DNA of 64,000 bases, taken from Agromyces sp. H66 (GTDB lineage Bacteria; Actinomycetota; Actinomycetes; Actinomycetales; Microbacteriaceae). Both the position numbers and the translations under genes were made by a program. Location of the stretch: assembly GCF_004959775.1 (NCBI RefSeq), contig NZ_SJZG01000002.1, forward strand, positions 1 to 64,000. The letters are read 5' to 3'. Shown piece by piece: positions 1 through 7,323 of the stretch (position 1 is the stretch's first letter; every line of letters starts with the position of its first letter). The notes below the pieces were generated by a model, which saw only the letters and a program-made list of their open reading frames with translations, had not been told where the DNA came from and searched no databases.

Positions 1-121
1 ACTCCTCGAACACCCCGCTTGACACCCATAGGAGCGTCGCAGCGGAATCGCGGCGGCTCGCTCACGGGTTCAGGGTTCTCCCCGGTGCGGCCGGTCGCGG
101 CATCCGCTTGGCTGGTCTGCC

Positions 122-850
122 GTGACCACGCGACTCCCCAGCACCGGCGCTCCCGCGACCGCCGACACCGACACCACCTGCCGCAGCGATGAGGTCGTCC
201 GCATCCACCGGCTCTTCCGCCGCCTCTTCGCCGAGGCGCCGACGCTCGTCCGCGACGTCGAACAGGGAGACGCCGAGCGCGCGGCGTTCCTCGCGCGATA
301 CCTGCACGGCCTCACCACCCTCCTGCACCTGCACCACCGCGCGGAGGACGAGTTCTTCTGGGACCGGATGACCGAGCGCGCCCCCGCCTGCGGCCTGCAC
401 GTGGCGGCGATGCGAGGTCAGCACCATGCCGTCTCCGACCGGCTCGACGCGATCGACGCGCTCGTCGACGCCTGGGCGCCCGAGGCGGACGTGCTGGTCG
501 CCGAGCGGCTCGCGTGTTCGCTCGACGAGCTCGACCGCATGCTCGCCGAGCACCTCGCCGACGAGGAGCGCGATGCCCTGCCGATTCTCGACGCGGTGCT
601 GACGGATGCCGAGTGGGACGAGATCTCCGCCCACGCGCAGCGGGAGAAGCCGCCGCTGCCCCTGTTCGTGCTGCTCGGGCTGATGATCGACAGCCTTCCC
701 GAGGGCGAGCGCGACGCCTGGATCGCGCGAGAGCTGCCCGGCCCGATGCGCCTGGCCTACCGGCTCGTCGGCCGTCGCAGCTACGAGCGGGCCATGCGGC
801 GGCTCCGGCCCGCCGGGGCCGCGCCGGTCGCCCTGCGCCGACTGGCCTAG
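122..850 (+). CDS. Hemerythrin HHE-domain protein
   Basis: This 242-residue protein looks like an all-helical hemerythrin-type metal-binding protein. Histidines and acids that could form a di-iron site are placed as in HHE proteins: H29 in the first helix, H69/H71/H72 followed by E75, H101/H102, and H144 with E148 in an HxxxE arrangement. The last 80 residues form a second helical region rich in Arg and Pro. Such proteins bind O2, NO or sense iron; the actual role here is unknown. Start is GTG; the 121 bases before it hold no convincing gene, only a TTGACA at 19-24 without a matching -10. It lies directly upstream of yebC, and its TAG stop is part of the yebC -10. The family assignment is inferred from the His/Glu pattern. 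Confidence 0.8.
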   Translation: MTTRLPSTGAPATADTDTTCRSDEVVRIHRLFRRLFAEAPTLVRDVEQGDAERAAFLARYLHGLTTLLHLHHRAEDEFFWDRMTERAPACGLHVAAMRGQHHAVSDRLDAIDALVDAWAPEADVLVAERLACSLDELDRMLAEHLADEERDALPILDAVLTDAEWDEISAHAQREKPPLPLFVLLGLMIDSLPEGERDAWIARELPGPMRLAYRLVGRRSYERAMRRLRPAGAAPVALRRLA

Positions 851-853
851 AAT
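848..853 (+). promoter_or_regulatory. -10 hexamer for yebC
   Basis: TAGAAT matches the actinobacterial TANNNT -10; its TAG is also the stop codon of the hemerythrin gene. A start near 860 would give a leader of about 26 nt containing GGGAG before the yebC ATG. No clear -35 is present. Confidence 0.5.
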
Positions 854-885
854 GTCGGGGTACCGACCACCCAGACGGGAGACGC

Positions 886-1644
886 ATGTCCGGGCATTCC
901 AAGTGGGCGACGACCAAGCACAAGAAGGCCGTCATCGACGCGCGACGGGCGAAGTCGTTCGCGAAGCTCATCAAGAACATCGAGGTGGCCGCCAAGATGG
1001 GCGGCGCCGACCTCTCCGGCAACCCGACGCTCGTCGACGCCGTGCAGAAGGCGAAGAAGACCTCGGTTCCGAACGACAACATCGATCGCGCCATCAAGCG
1101 CGGCGCCGGCCTGACCGGTGAGTCGATCGACTACACGACCATCATGTACGAGGGCTACGGGCCCAACGGCGTCGCCCTCCTCATCGAGTGCCTCACCGAC
1201 AACCGCAACCGCGCGGCCGCCGAGGTGCGCACGCTCATGACCCGCAACGGCGGCACCATGGCCGACCCCGGTTCGGTCGCCTACAACTTCGCCCGCAAGG
1301 GCGTCATCGTCGTGCCCGCCGAGGGCACCACGGAAGACGACGTGCTCGCCGCGGTGCTCGACGCCGGCGCCGAGGAGGTCACCGACGAGGGCGAGACGTT
1401 CGAGGTCATCACCGAGGCATCCGACATGGTCGCCGCGCGCACCGCACTGCAGGCGGCGGGCATCGACTACGACTCCGCCGACGCCGCGTTCGTGCCGAAC
1501 CTCAAGGTCGAGATCGACGCCGACACGGCTCGCAAGGTCTTCCGGCTCATCGACGCCCTCGAAGACAGCGACGACGTGCAGAACGTCTACAGCAACTTCG
1601 ACCTCACGCCCGAAGCGCAGGCCGAGTTCGAGGCGGAGGACTAG
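886..1644 (+). CDS. yebC: YebC/PmpR family transcription/translation factor
   Basis: 252 residues, the usual family length, beginning with the diagnostic [14 protein letters not shown]. YebC/PmpR proteins have been described as DNA-binding regulators and more recently as ribosome-associated factors that help translate difficult (proline-rich) stretches. The ATG at 886 is chosen because homology begins there and GGGAG lies 5 nt upstream; the reading frame stays open further upstream but without homology. It is followed after 9 nt by ruvC, the order found in most actinobacteria, and probably shares a transcript with ruvCAB. Confidence 0.95.
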   Translation: MSGHSKWATTKHKKAVIDARRAKSFAKLIKNIEVAAKMGGADLSGNPTLVDAVQKAKKTSVPNDNIDRAIKRGAGLTGESIDYTTIMYEGYGPNGVALLIECLTDNRNRAAAEVRTLMTRNGGTMADPGSVAYNFARKGVIVVPAEGTTEDDVLAAVLDAGAEEVTDEGETFEVITEASDMVAARTALQAAGIDYDSADAAFVPNLKVEIDADTARKVFRLIDALEDSDDVQNVYSNFDLTPEAQAEFEAED

Positions 1645-1653
1645 GCCGTCGCC

Positions 1654-2268
1654 GTGCGCGTGCTCGGCATCGACCCCGGCCTCACCCGCTGCGGCGTGGG
1701 CGTGGTCGATGTCGAGTCGAATCGCACCGCACGGCTCGTCGACGTCGTCGTGCTGCGATCGCCCGCCGACCTCGACACCCCCCGGCGGCTCGCCCGGATC
1801 GCCGACGGGATCGAGGCGATCCTCGAGGAGCACCGCCCGCAGGCGGTCGCGCTCGAGCGGGTCTTCGCGCGGTCGGATGTCTCGACCATCATGGGCACCG
1901 CCCAGATCTCGGGCGTGGCGATGCTCATCGCCGCGCGCCGGGCGCTGCCCGTCGCGCTGCACACGCCGAGCGAGGTGAAGGCCGCGATCACCGGATACGG
2001 GCGCGCCGACAAGGCACAGGTCGGCGCGATGGTCGCGCGGATCCTCGGCCTCGACGCGGTGCCGAAGCCGGCGGACGCCGCCGATGCGCTCGCGCTGGCC
2101 ATCTGCCATGCCTGGCGCACCGGGGGAGTGGCGGGCGCCGCCGTGCTCGACTCGGCCGCCGCGACGACCGTGACGGATGCCTCGACGCTCACGCCGGCGC
2201 AGCGTGCATGGCTCGCCGCGGAGCGCTCCGCCGCCGTGTCGGGGGCGGCCCGTAGGCTGAAGGAGTGA
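1654..2268 (+). CDS. ruvC: Crossover junction endodeoxyribonuclease RuvC
   Basis: RuvC resolves Holliday junctions by paired nicks after RuvAB branch migration. The 204-residue protein opens with [13 protein letters not shown], carrying the first catalytic Asp (D7). It continues with the ALERVF glutamate segment and the [13 protein letters not shown] segment holding the last acidic residues of the RNase-H-like fold. The C-terminal tail is Ala-rich and longer than in E. coli (about 173 residues). Start is GTG. The stop overlaps the ruvA GTG by 3 nt, so translation is likely coupled. Confidence 0.96.
   Translation: MRVLGIDPGLTRCGVGVVDVESNRTARLVDVVVLRSPADLDTPRRLARIADGIEAILEEHRPQAVALERVFARSDVSTIMGTAQISGVAMLIAARRALPVALHTPSEVKAAITGYGRADKAQVGAMVARILGLDAVPKPADAADALALAICHAWRTGGVAGAAVLDSAAATTVTDASTLTPAQRAWLAAERSAAVSGAARRLKE
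2253..2258 (+). promoter_or_regulatory. Internal -10 hexamer before ruvA, leaderless spacing
   Basis: TAGGCT lies inside the last codons of ruvC, exactly 6 nt before the ruvA GTG at 2265. This is the spacing expected when transcription starts on the start codon. AAGGA at 2260-2264 touches the start codon and is too close to act as a normal Shine-Dalgarno. Confidence 0.4.
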
Positions 2269-2885
2269 TCTCCTCTCTTCGCGGCCGCGTGCTCGCTGCG
2301 GCCGGCAGTTCGGTCGTGATCGAGGTCGGCGGCGTCGGATTCCACGTGAACGCCACGCCCGCGCTGGCGCTCGCGAGCCGAGAGGGCGACGACATCACGG
2401 TGCACACGAGCCTCATCGTGCGCGAGGACGCGCTGACCCTGTTCGGCTTCGCCACCCGTGATGAACTCGAGGTCTTCGAGCTCCTCATCGGCGTCACGGG
2501 CGTCGGTCCCAAGTCGGCACTGGGCGTGCTCTCGGCGCTCTCTCCCGAGCAGGTCGCCGCCGCGGTGCAGGCCGACGACGATGCGGTGTTCCGCAAGGTC
2601 AGCGGCATCGGGCCCAAGACCGCGAAGCTCATCACGGTGTCGCTCGCCGGCAAGCTCGTCGCCACGACCTCGCGGCCGGCGCCGGCCGCGATCGCCACCG
2701 GCGGCGTGGCCGAGAGCGTGCTCGCCGCGCTCACCGGGCTCGGCTGGTCGGAGCGCGTGGCGGCCGAGGCCGTCGACGAGACCATGGCCACGGCGTCCGA
2801 CACCGAGGCGACCTCGGTGCCCGCGCTCCTTCGCCTCACGCTGACGCGACTCGGGCCTGCGCAGCAGTCTGGACGCGTGCGATGA
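2265..2885 (+). CDS. ruvA: Holliday junction branch migration protein RuvA
   Basis: 206 residues. The N-terminal OB-fold begins MISSLRGRV and includes VGGVGFHV. It is followed by two helix-hairpin-helix motifs, visible as [18 protein letters not shown] (about residues 70-88) and [15 protein letters not shown], and a C-terminal domain III that contacts RuvB. RuvA tetramers clamp the junction and load RuvB. Start GTG overlaps the ruvC stop; its own stop overlaps the ruvB ATG (ATGA). Length and domain order are normal. Confidence 0.96.
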   Translation: MISSLRGRVLAAAGSSVVIEVGGVGFHVNATPALALASREGDDITVHTSLIVREDALTLFGFATRDELEVFELLIGVTGVGPKSALGVLSALSPEQVAAAVQADDDAVFRKVSGIGPKTAKLITVSLAGKLVATTSRPAPAAIATGGVAESVLAALTGLGWSERVAAEAVDETMATASDTEATSVPALLRLTLTRLGPAQQSGRVR

Positions 2886-3967
2886 CCCGCCACGAGACCG
2901 ACGACGGCGACCTCGACCTCGACCTCACCGATCCGGCGCTCGCGTCCGAGGCGGAGCTGGCGTTCGAAGGTGCCCTGCGTCCGCGCAGCCTCGCCGAGTT
3001 CGTCGGCCAGACCCGCGTGCGCGGGCAGCTGCAGCTGCTCCTCACGGCGGCCACCCTGCAGCAGCGCACGCCCGACCACATCCTGCTGGCCGGTCCTCCG
3101 GGCCTCGGCAAGACGACGCTCGCCATGATCGTCGCGCACGAGGGCGGTCGGCCGCTGCGCATGTCGAGCGGACCGGCGATCCAGCACGCCGGCGACCTGG
3201 CGGCCGTGCTCAGCTCGCTGGTGCCGGGCGAGGTGCTGTTCATCGACGAGATCCATCGCATGGCGCGGTCCGCCGAGGAGATGCTCTACCTCGCCATGGA
3301 GGACTTCCGCATCGACATCATGGTCGGCAAGGGCGCCGGCGCCACGTCGGTGCCGCTCGACCTCTCGCCGTTCACGCTCGTCGGGGCCACCACGCGGGCG
3401 GGCCTCCTGCCGAACCCGCTGCGCGACCGGTTCGGTTTCACCGCACATCTGGAGTTCTACGACGAGGCCGAGCTCGAGCAGGTGCTCGCGCGAGCGGCGT
3501 CGATGCTCGGACTCGCGATCGACGGCGAAGCCATCGCCGAGATCGCCGGGCGATGCCGCGGCACGCCCCGCATCGCCAACCGACTGCTCCGCCGGGTGCG
3601 CGACTACGCGCTCGTGCACCCGCCGACCGGCTCGGGGCGGCGCGGCGGTGCCGACGTCGATGCCGTGCGCGCGGCGCTCGAACTGTACGACGTCGACGAG
3701 CTCGGGCTCGACCGGCTCGACCGCGCGGTGATGCAGACGATCCTCACGCGCTTCGACGGCGGTCCGGTCGGCCTCAACACCCTCGCCGTCTCGGTCGGGG
3801 AGGAGGCCGAGACCATCGAGGCGGTCGTCGAGCCGTTCCTCGTCCGCATCGGCCTGCTCACGCGCACGCCCCGCGGGCGGGTCGCCACACCCTCGGCGTG
3901 GCGGCATTTCGGGCTGTCGAACGGTCCGTCCGACGGCGCAGCCGTCCTTCCCATCGATGACCTATAA
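2882..3967 (+). CDS. ruvB: Holliday junction DNA helicase RuvB
   Basis: 361-residue AAA+ motor that pumps DNA through the RuvA-bound junction. The Walker A motif GPPGLGKTT starts at about residue 71. Walker B is FIDEIHRM, sensor 1 is in LVGATTRAG, and the arginine-finger segment is NPLRDRFG. A winged-helix domain follows, ending with [11 protein letters not shown] short N-terminal extension of Asp/Leu repeats precedes the conserved [15 protein letters not shown] overlaps the ruvA stop. The TAA stop lies inside the perfect TATAAT -10 of yajC. Confidence 0.97.
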   Translation: MTRHETDDGDLDLDLTDPALASEAELAFEGALRPRSLAEFVGQTRVRGQLQLLLTAATLQQRTPDHILLAGPPGLGKTTLAMIVAHEGGRPLRMSSGPAIQHAGDLAAVLSSLVPGEVLFIDEIHRMARSAEEMLYLAMEDFRIDIMVGKGAGATSVPLDLSPFTLVGATTRAGLLPNPLRDRFGFTAHLEFYDEAELEQVLARAASMLGLAIDGEAIAEIAGRCRGTPRIANRLLRRVRDYALVHPPTGSGRRGGADVDAVRAALELYDVDELGLDRLDRAVMQTILTRFDGGPVGLNTLAVSVGEEAETIEAVVEPFLVRIGLLTRTPRGRVATPSAWRHFGLSNGPSDGAAVLPIDDL

Positions 3968-3968
3968 T
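3963..3968 (+). promoter_or_regulatory. Consensus -10 for yajC-secDF
   Basis: A perfect TATAAT, rare in DNA this GC-rich, overlaps the last two codons and stop of ruvB. It would start transcription near 3975 and give yajC a leader of about 65 nt. No good -35 is seen 16-18 nt upstream. Confidence 0.6.
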
Positions 3969-4039
3969 CCTTGGAGGCTTCGTCCTCAACGCCGTCGACT
4001 TCGTGCGGCATGCCGCACACCGGAAGGTTTCAACCCCTC

Positions 4040-4426
4040 ATGACGTTCGATCCGTTCACCATCATCATGCTCGCCGTCCTGGCGGTGCTGATCTTCTTCA
4101 TGTTCCGCAACTCGCGCAAGCGGCAGGCCGAGGCGCGTGAACTGCAGACGAAGGTCCAGCCGGGCGCGAAGGTGATGACCAACTTCGGCGTCTTCGGCAC
4201 CATCCTCTCGATCGACGAGGACGAGAACCAGGTGCTCCTCGAGACCTCCCCGGGCACGGTCCTCACGGTGCACCGCCAGACGGTCGCGCGCGTCGTCGAG
4301 CCGGTCGCGGCCCCCGCCGCGACCGAGGTCGGCTCGGTCGCGGGCGACGGAGAGCCGGAGTTCGGCGAGCGAGTCGACGACGCCCCGACCGACGAGACGC
4401 CCGACACCAAGAAGTCGGACGGCTAA
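4040..4426 (+). CDS. yajC: Preprotein translocase subunit YajC
   Basis: YajC is the small single-span partner of SecD and SecF at the SecYEG channel. The 128-residue protein has one membrane helix (IIMLAVLAVLIFFMF, about residues 8-24), then RNSRKRQAEARELQTKVQPG and the conserved small beta domain (GAKVMTNFGVFGTI, DEDENQVLLETSPGT). The tail is Asp/Glu/Thr-rich. ATG at 4040 is chosen on homology. GGAAGG lies 13 nt upstream, rather far, so a weak ribosome site is possible. The frame is open back to a TTG at 3971, but that would add a non-homologous leader. secD follows after a hairpin. Confidence 0.93.
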   Translation: MTFDPFTIIMLAVLAVLIFFMFRNSRKRQAEARELQTKVQPGAKVMTNFGVFGTILSIDEDENQVLLETSPGTVLTVHRQTVARVVEPVAAPAATEVGSVAGDGEPEFGERVDDAPTDETPDTKKSDG

Positions 4427-4445
4427 GGCTCCCCACCGAGGCTCG

Positions 4446-4468
4446 GCCCGCGCGTGACCCGCGCGGGC
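4446..4468 (+). terminator. Hairpin between yajC and secD
   Basis: A perfect 9-bp stem, GCCCGCGCG and CGCGCGGGC, with loop TGACC, is followed by TCTTGC. It lies 20 nt after the yajC stop and 22 nt before the secD start. The short U-run suggests a leaky terminator or an mRNA-processing/stability element that could lower secD expression relative to yajC. Confidence 0.5.
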
Positions 4469-4490
4469 TCTTGCAGAGAAAGCAGAACAC

Positions 4491-6230
4491 GTGGCTGCAC
4501 CATCCAAGCGGTCATCGAGGCCGACCCCCGTTCGCAAGGCCTGGCGGTCGCTGAGCTGGCTCGGCGTCATCATCGTCGGCCTCTTCGCCATCAACGCGGC
4601 GGGCGTCATCTGGGGCGGCGGATCGTGGACGCCCAAGCTCGCGCTCGACCTCGAGGGCGGCACCCAGATCATCCTCGAGCCCCAGGTCGAGACCGGCCAG
4701 ACCGTCTCCCAGGAACAGCTCGACCAGGCGGTGTCGATCATCCGCCAGCGCGTCGATGCGTCGGGCGTCGCCGAGGCCGAGATCAACACCGAGGGCTCCA
4801 ACGTCGTCGTCCGCATCCCGGGCGAGCTCGATGACCAGACGCGCAACCGCATCGAGTCTTCGGCGAAGCTCGAGCTCCGTGCCGTGCTCCTCGCGGACGT
4901 CGCGACGAACCAGTCCATCGATCCGAGCGCGAGTCCCGAACCGACCGAGCCCGCCGAGGAACTGGAGTCGACGCCGACCGCCGAACCGACCGACGGCAGC
5001 GACCTCGCCTGGGTCACGCCGGCGCTGCAGCAGGAGTTCGACACCTTCGACTGCGCGACCCTCGACGAGGCGGCCGCCAACGTCGCGCCCGCCGACGAGC
5101 CGCTCGTCACCTGCGATGTCGCGCGCAGCGTGAAGTACCTCCTCGGCCCGGTCGAGGCGAGCGGCGAGAACATCGTCAACGCCACCAACGGCATGGTGAC
5201 CACCCAGACGGGCGCCAGCACGGGTCAGTGGGCGGTCAACATCCAGTTCGACGAGCAGGGCACCGAGGACTTCGCCGCAGTCTCGACGCGGCTCTTCGCG
5301 CTGCAGGCCGAGGGTGCGAGCCCGCGCGACCAGTTCGCGTTCGTGCTCGACGGCGCCGTGCTCACCGCACCGCAGATGAACGGGGTGATCACCGACGGCC
5401 GCCCGCAGATCACGGGCAACTTCACGCAGGAGTCGTCGAAGACGCTCGCCGACCAGTTGAAGTTCGGCGCACTGCCGATCAGCTTCACGGTGCAGTCGTC
5501 CGACACCATCTCGGCCACGCTCGGCACCTCGCAGCTGCAGTCGGGGCTCGTGGCCGGCCTCATCGGCCTCATCCTGGTCGTGATCTACACGCTCTTCCAG
5601 TACCGCGCGCTCGGCTCGGTGACGATCGCCTCGCTCGCGATCGCGGCCCTCATCACCTACCTGATGATCACGATCCTCTCCTGGCGCGAGGGCTATCGCC
5701 TCTCGCTCGCGGGTATCGCCGGCCTCATCGTCGCGATCGGCTTTACGGCCGACTCGTTCATCGTCTACTTCGAGCGCGTCCGCGACGAGCTGCGCGACGG
5801 TCGGCCCCTCGTCGGCGCCGTCGAAGCGGGCTGGAAGCGTGCGTTCCGCACGGTGCTGGCCTCGAAGGGCGTCAACCTCCTCGCGGCGATCGTGCTGTTC
5901 GTCCTCGCGGTCGGCAGCGTGAAGGGCTTCGCCTACACGCTCGGCCTCACCACGATCATCGACGTGATCGTCGTGATCCTGTTCACGCATCCCATGCTCC
6001 AGTTGCTCGCGCAGACGCGATTCTTCTCGAGCGGCAATCCGTGGTCGGGTCTCGACCCGAACGCGCTGGGCGCCGTCTACCGGGGCCGCGCGGAGTTCCG
6101 CAAGCCCGTCGCGGTTCCGGCGAGCAAGGTCGCGTCGAGCTCGAAGGAGGCGCAGAAGCGCCAGACCATCGCAGAGCGCAAGGCCACCGCGGGCGTCGGC
6201 AGCGGCACGGGCGAAGGCAAGGAGTCCTGA
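4491..6230 (+). CDS. secD: Protein translocase subunit SecD
   Basis: SecD is the larger half of the proton-driven SecDF motor that helps release secreted proteins on the outer face of the membrane. The 579-residue protein has a cytoplasmic basic start and the first membrane helix (about 22-42). The conserved KLALDLEGGTQIIL opens a large extracytoplasmic P1 domain, and TM2-6 lie between about residues 350 and 510 (AGIAGLIVAIGFTADSFIVY is in this RND-like block). The basic tail is cytoplasmic. Residues about 137-208 form an insert absent from E. coli SecD: Pro/Glu/Thr/Ser-rich, with two Cys. Start GTG has only a weak AGAAAG upstream. The TGA stop shares its A with the secF ATG. Confidence 0.95.
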   Translation: MAAPSKRSSRPTPVRKAWRSLSWLGVIIVGLFAINAAGVIWGGGSWTPKLALDLEGGTQIILEPQVETGQTVSQEQLDQAVSIIRQRVDASGVAEAEINTEGSNVVVRIPGELDDQTRNRIESSAKLELRAVLLADVATNQSIDPSASPEPTEPAEELESTPTAEPTDGSDLAWVTPALQQEFDTFDCATLDEAAANVAPADEPLVTCDVARSVKYLLGPVEASGENIVNATNGMVTTQTGASTGQWAVNIQFDEQGTEDFAAVSTRLFALQAEGASPRDQFAFVLDGAVLTAPQMNGVITDGRPQITGNFTQESSKTLADQLKFGALPISFTVQSSDTISATLGTSQLQSGLVAGLIGLILVVIYTLFQYRALGSVTIASLAIAALITYLMITILSWREGYRLSLAGIAGLIVAIGFTADSFIVYFERVRDELRDGRPLVGAVEAGWKRAFRTVLASKGVNLLAAIVLFVLAVGSVKGFAYTLGLTTIIDVIVVILFTHPMLQLLAQTRFFSSGNPWSGLDPNALGAVYRGRAEFRKPVAVPASKVASSSKEAQKRQTIAERKATAGVGSGTGEGKES

Positions 6231-7252
6231 TGGCCAACCGGCTCACCACATTCGGCAACGACCTCTACACGGGCAAGCGATCGTTCAACTTCGTCGGCGG
6301 CCGCAAGAAGTGGTACGCGATCGCGGCGGTGCTGATCATCCTGTCGGTGCTCATTCCCGTGTTCCGCGGCATCAACTTCAGCATCGAGTTCCGCGGCGGA
6401 TCTCAGTTCCAGATCGCGGGCATCGAGAACGCCGAACCCGGACCGGCGATCGACGCCGTGGCCTCCGTCGTGCCCGATGCCGGCACCCGCGTCACGATCG
6501 TGGGCGGCGATGGCGTGCGAGTGCAGACCGACCAGCTCGAGCAGACCGAGTCGCGCGCCGTCACCACGGCACTCGCCGAGGCGTACGACGTGCCCGAGTC
6601 CGAGGTCACCTCCTCGTTCATCGGCCCGAGCTGGGGAGCGGATGTCACGAGGCAGGCACTCGTGGGTCTCGCCGCGTTCCTCCTGCTGGCGGCGATCATC
6701 ATGGCGCTGTACTTCCGAACCTGGAAGATGTCGCTCGCGGCGATGCTCGCGCTCCTCGGAGATCTCATCGTGACCGTCGGCGTCTATGCCGCCGTCGGCT
6801 TCGAGGTGAGCCCCGCCGCGACGATCGGCATCCTGACGATCCTCAGCTACTCGCTCTACGACACCGTCGTCGTGTTCGACAAGATCCGCGAGAACACCGC
6901 CGAAGACGGCACCGAGTCGAGGCGCACGTTCGCCGAGTCGGTGAACCTCGCGGTGAACCAGACCCTCGTGCGCTCGATCAACACGAGCGTGGTGGCGGCA
7001 CTCCCGGTCGCCGCGATCCTCTTCATCGGCGCCGGCGTGCTGGGAGCCGACACGCTCCGAGACATCTCGCTCGCCCTTCTCATCGGCATCATCGTGGGCA
7101 CGTGGTCGACCGTGTTCATCGCCGCCCCGCTGTATTCGCAGCTGCGCGAAGGCGAGCCGGCGATCAGGCGGCACGACCAGAAGGTGCTGAAGGAGCGCGA
7201 GCGCGCGGGCGCGGCATCCGGGGCCTCGGCGGAAGCGGTGCCGACCGCATGA
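6230..7252 (+). CDS. secF: Protein translocase subunit SecF
   Basis: 340 residues. The first membrane helix (AIAAVLIILSVLIPVFRGI) is preceded by a basic cytoplasmic start and followed by the family motif NFSIEFRGGSQFQI. A small extracytoplasmic domain follows, then five membrane helices with the SecF signature ATIGILTILSYSLYDTVVVF, in which the conserved Asp lies within the membrane. It forms the SecDF motor with the protein encoded just upstream. Start ATG overlaps the secD stop by one base (TGATG). The C-terminal tail is Ala/Arg/Glu-rich and disordered. A relA-type gene follows after about 70 nt, under its own promoter. Confidence 0.95.
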   Translation: MANRLTTFGNDLYTGKRSFNFVGGRKKWYAIAAVLIILSVLIPVFRGINFSIEFRGGSQFQIAGIENAEPGPAIDAVASVVPDAGTRVTIVGGDGVRVQTDQLEQTESRAVTTALAEAYDVPESEVTSSFIGPSWGADVTRQALVGLAAFLLLAAIIMALYFRTWKMSLAAMLALLGDLIVTVGVYAAVGFEVSPAATIGILTILSYSLYDTVVVFDKIRENTAEDGTESRRTFAESVNLAVNQTLVRSINTSVVAALPVAAILFIGAGVLGADTLRDISLALLIGIIVGTWSTVFIAAPLYSQLREGEPAIRRHDQKVLKERERAGAASGASAEAVPTA

Positions 7253-7297
7253 CGTTCGCCTCGGGCGAGCGCGGCGCGAACCAAGGCTCGGAGCGGC

Positions 7298-7303
7298 GAT
7301 AAT
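7298..7303 (+). promoter_or_regulatory. -10 hexamer for relA/spoT
   Basis: GATAAT in the secF-relA gap is followed by a short leader with TGGAGG at 7311-7316, 7 nt before ATG 7324. No convincing -35 is seen. Confidence 0.45.
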
Positions 7304-7323
7304 TGAGTCCTGGAGGTACGCGC

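Noticed and set aside
19-24. TTGACA near the left edge as promoter of the hemerythrin gene
   Set aside because: No TANNNT hexamer lies at 16-19 nt distance. The frame just before it (ending TGA at 20-22) may be the tail of an upstream gene, which cannot be judged from 20 bases.
3971-4039. Extended YajC start at TTG 3971
   Set aside because: It would begin 2 nt after the TATAAT -10, before the expected transcription start, and add residues not found in YajC proteins.
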